Below, piece after piece: positions 62,407-64,000 of a stretch of DNA of 64,000 nt. Origin of the DNA: Owenia fusiformis. Taxonomy: Eukaryota > Annelida > Polychaeta > Sabellida > Oweniidae. The first letter of the stretch is position 1. Each line of letters starts with the position of its first letter. The stretch covers positions 24,163,740 to 24,227,739 of the forward strand of contig CAIIXF020000010.1 in NCBI GenBank assembly GCA_903813345.2. The letters are read 5' to 3'. Under the pieces are notes generated by a model. It had not been told where the DNA came from, ran no database searches, and saw only the letters and a program-made list of their open reading frames with translations. A program made the position numbers and the translations under genes.

Positions 62407-63436
62407 GTATTTGTTAACTTATTGGAAATTGTAAGAATTTGTTACAATAGCCACCCATCAATCATCAATTTTTCTACACTAAGTTTTTAGTTTATTTGAT
62501 GAATACTAAAGTTACAGCGCTTCAAAGTCAATTTTGAAAATAATTTTTCGCCTCCTGTGTTATTTCAATGGGAGGGTTTTTTGAAAAACAATTTTGACTT
62601 AAAAGCCCTATAACTTTGTTGAACCTGAAGAAACATATCAATTTTTTGTTAAATAAAGTTAGCAAATTCAATTGCCTCCCTAACTCGTATTTTTTGCAAA
62701 GACTCAGATGGATGGATATTCTGTCATATGACTTGCGGCAAACCTACCATTTCCTATTGGTTAACATGGGAATGTCGATTTTCAAAAATTCATCAAATTT
62801 ATCATCAATTTTTGACTTATTGTAATTGAGGAAAATATTGAGAAAATTTGGAGGTATTGGAAATTAAGTCTTAAGTAAATAAAAATTCAAAGGTAAAGAG
62901 GCTTTAACACATAGTTCAATGGGGGAGCTAAGGTTGCCAAACTTATGGAGGGGAGTGCAAGTTACCACAATGTCTCTTCGCTTTGGTCTTTATAATAGAA
63001 ACACTGCACACAGTGCAAAGTATTGATTGTAGGCACGTACCCTATATGTTAACATGGAGACATAATAATATAAAGGTTTCAATGGTACATTTTAACTTTT
63101 TATTCATTGTTGCCTTTTCAAGACCAGCTCAATATTATAAAAAATCAAGTTCATGAGTATAATGTACACAAAGGACCCATGCAAAAGAAAGCCTGAATAT
63201 TGACACTTGGTAGGGCATTGCAGTCAAGGTGCCTTAGTTCTATACAGTTTATTGACAAAGTTCAAAAAAATTGGATTCGGTTGCAAAATCAACTGTTGAA
63301 AAGCAAAATAGCTGGAGCGTTTATTACACAAACTTTTGCAACTTCTTCTAAAAGGATATCATATAATGTTTTTAAACTGCTTTATATTACAAGATGGTAA
63401 ATGTTTATTAATAAAATACTAATGGAGTAGTTCCTA
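62407..63436. other. Intron stretch without recognised features
   Basis: AT-rich; short blocks such as GAGGCTTTAACA..GGGGGAG (62901) resemble 33833, hinting at a dispersed repeat. No exon of the channel seen. Confidence 0.4.
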
Positions 63437-63440
63437 TTAA

Positions 63441-63928
63441 AGGCCCACTATACTTAATTTAGAAGAAAAAAGAAAAAAATTATCATTGAAACATATTACT
63501 CACACACTCGCTCGAATACGAAACAAAGTTTGATTTGCTTTAATATTGAACCAAGAAAAAAATAATTCACATGGGAAAAGCATTTGCATTTCAGAGATCA
63601 TAAGACATGCATGCACATACTAAACAAAGTACATGTTTTTAATTACTTTTGATTTAAAAGATGGCGACACATCTATAAAAATGAATGTATCATGTAATAA
63701 AAACAACTTCGCCATCTTTTAAGAACATTGATAGAAACTTGATATATAAAGCTTGACAGATCGAAAATGTTTTTTGATTCATTATTGTAAGCTTTGGTGT
63801 GGTCCGATTGAGCTGTTGTTGGTGTCAAATGAAAGATAGGGTTCTTATAAATACATTGAACATTCTGTAGAATTCAAATAAAAGTCTTTATTTTTCCCAA
63901 AAACATTGAAAATACGCGAAGTGGGCCT
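63441..63928. mobile_element. TTAA-target MITE (AGGCCCACT ends)
   Basis: Ends AGGCCCACTATAC and CGCGAAGTGGGCCT inverted for 9 bp, flanked by TTAA (63437-63440, 63929-63932). An internal hairpin TTAAAAGATGGCGA..CGCCATCTTTTAA (63654-63722). No coding capacity. Confidence 0.6.
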
Positions 63929-64000
63929 TTAACATTAACATTTGCATTTGTACTTGTTGAATGACCTTAATAATTGGAATAAAGGCCAGGCTCACAGTAC

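Overview
The window is animal nuclear DNA: AT-rich, with spliced genes, long introns and many small DNA transposons. Two protein genes are recognisable and they converge. The + strand carries the last three coding exons of an eIF2alpha kinase of the PERK type (EIF2AK3), ending at 2704. The - strand carries most of a four-domain voltage-gated sodium channel, with 23 coding exons from 59908 down to a stop at 7103-7105. The exon phases all join cleanly, giving 5469 nt or 1822 residues plus stop; the N-terminal exon(s) lie beyond base 64000.

The channel pore residues are D (domain I), E (II), E (III) and A (IV). DEEA is the signature of the invertebrate Nav2 class (relatives of Drosophila NaCP60E/DSC1), not of the DEKA Nav1 channels. 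The inactivation motif is MFL, the domain IV S4 is fully charged and the C-terminus has an IQ motif. Nav2 does not occur in vertebrates. Together with the repeat style (foldback elements, intronic blocks ending in GGACGGACG-like runs, small tRNA-like relics) this suggests a lophotrochozoan, probably a mollusc. The mollusc part is inference.

Layout: 1-2704 PERK 3' end with two introns; 2705-7102 intergenic DNA with foldback elements and the channel 3' UTR; 7103-27128 compact 3' two thirds of the channel (domain IV back to the I-II linker); 34636-45767 domain I exons; 45768-59699 a 14 kb intron with a 28-bp minisatellite, a piggyBac-like MITE, a 9-bp-TSD foldback element and a 74-bp satellite; 59700-59908 the domain I S1 exon; 59909-64000 a further intron with a perfect 240-bp tandem duplication and decayed mariner-like DNA.

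The introns are the unusual part. I could define exact ends and target-site duplications for elements of at least five kinds: TA (mariner/pogo-like), TTAA (piggyBac-like), 8 bp (hAT-like), 9 bp (a foldback family with GGGTTTGT ends, two intact copies) and 5 bp (an element with CATACCTGCCAACC ends around an internal tandem array). No other gene, CRISPR array, operon or new multi-gene system is supported. The most novel material is the 9-bp foldback family and the elements that carry tandem arrays between inverted ends.
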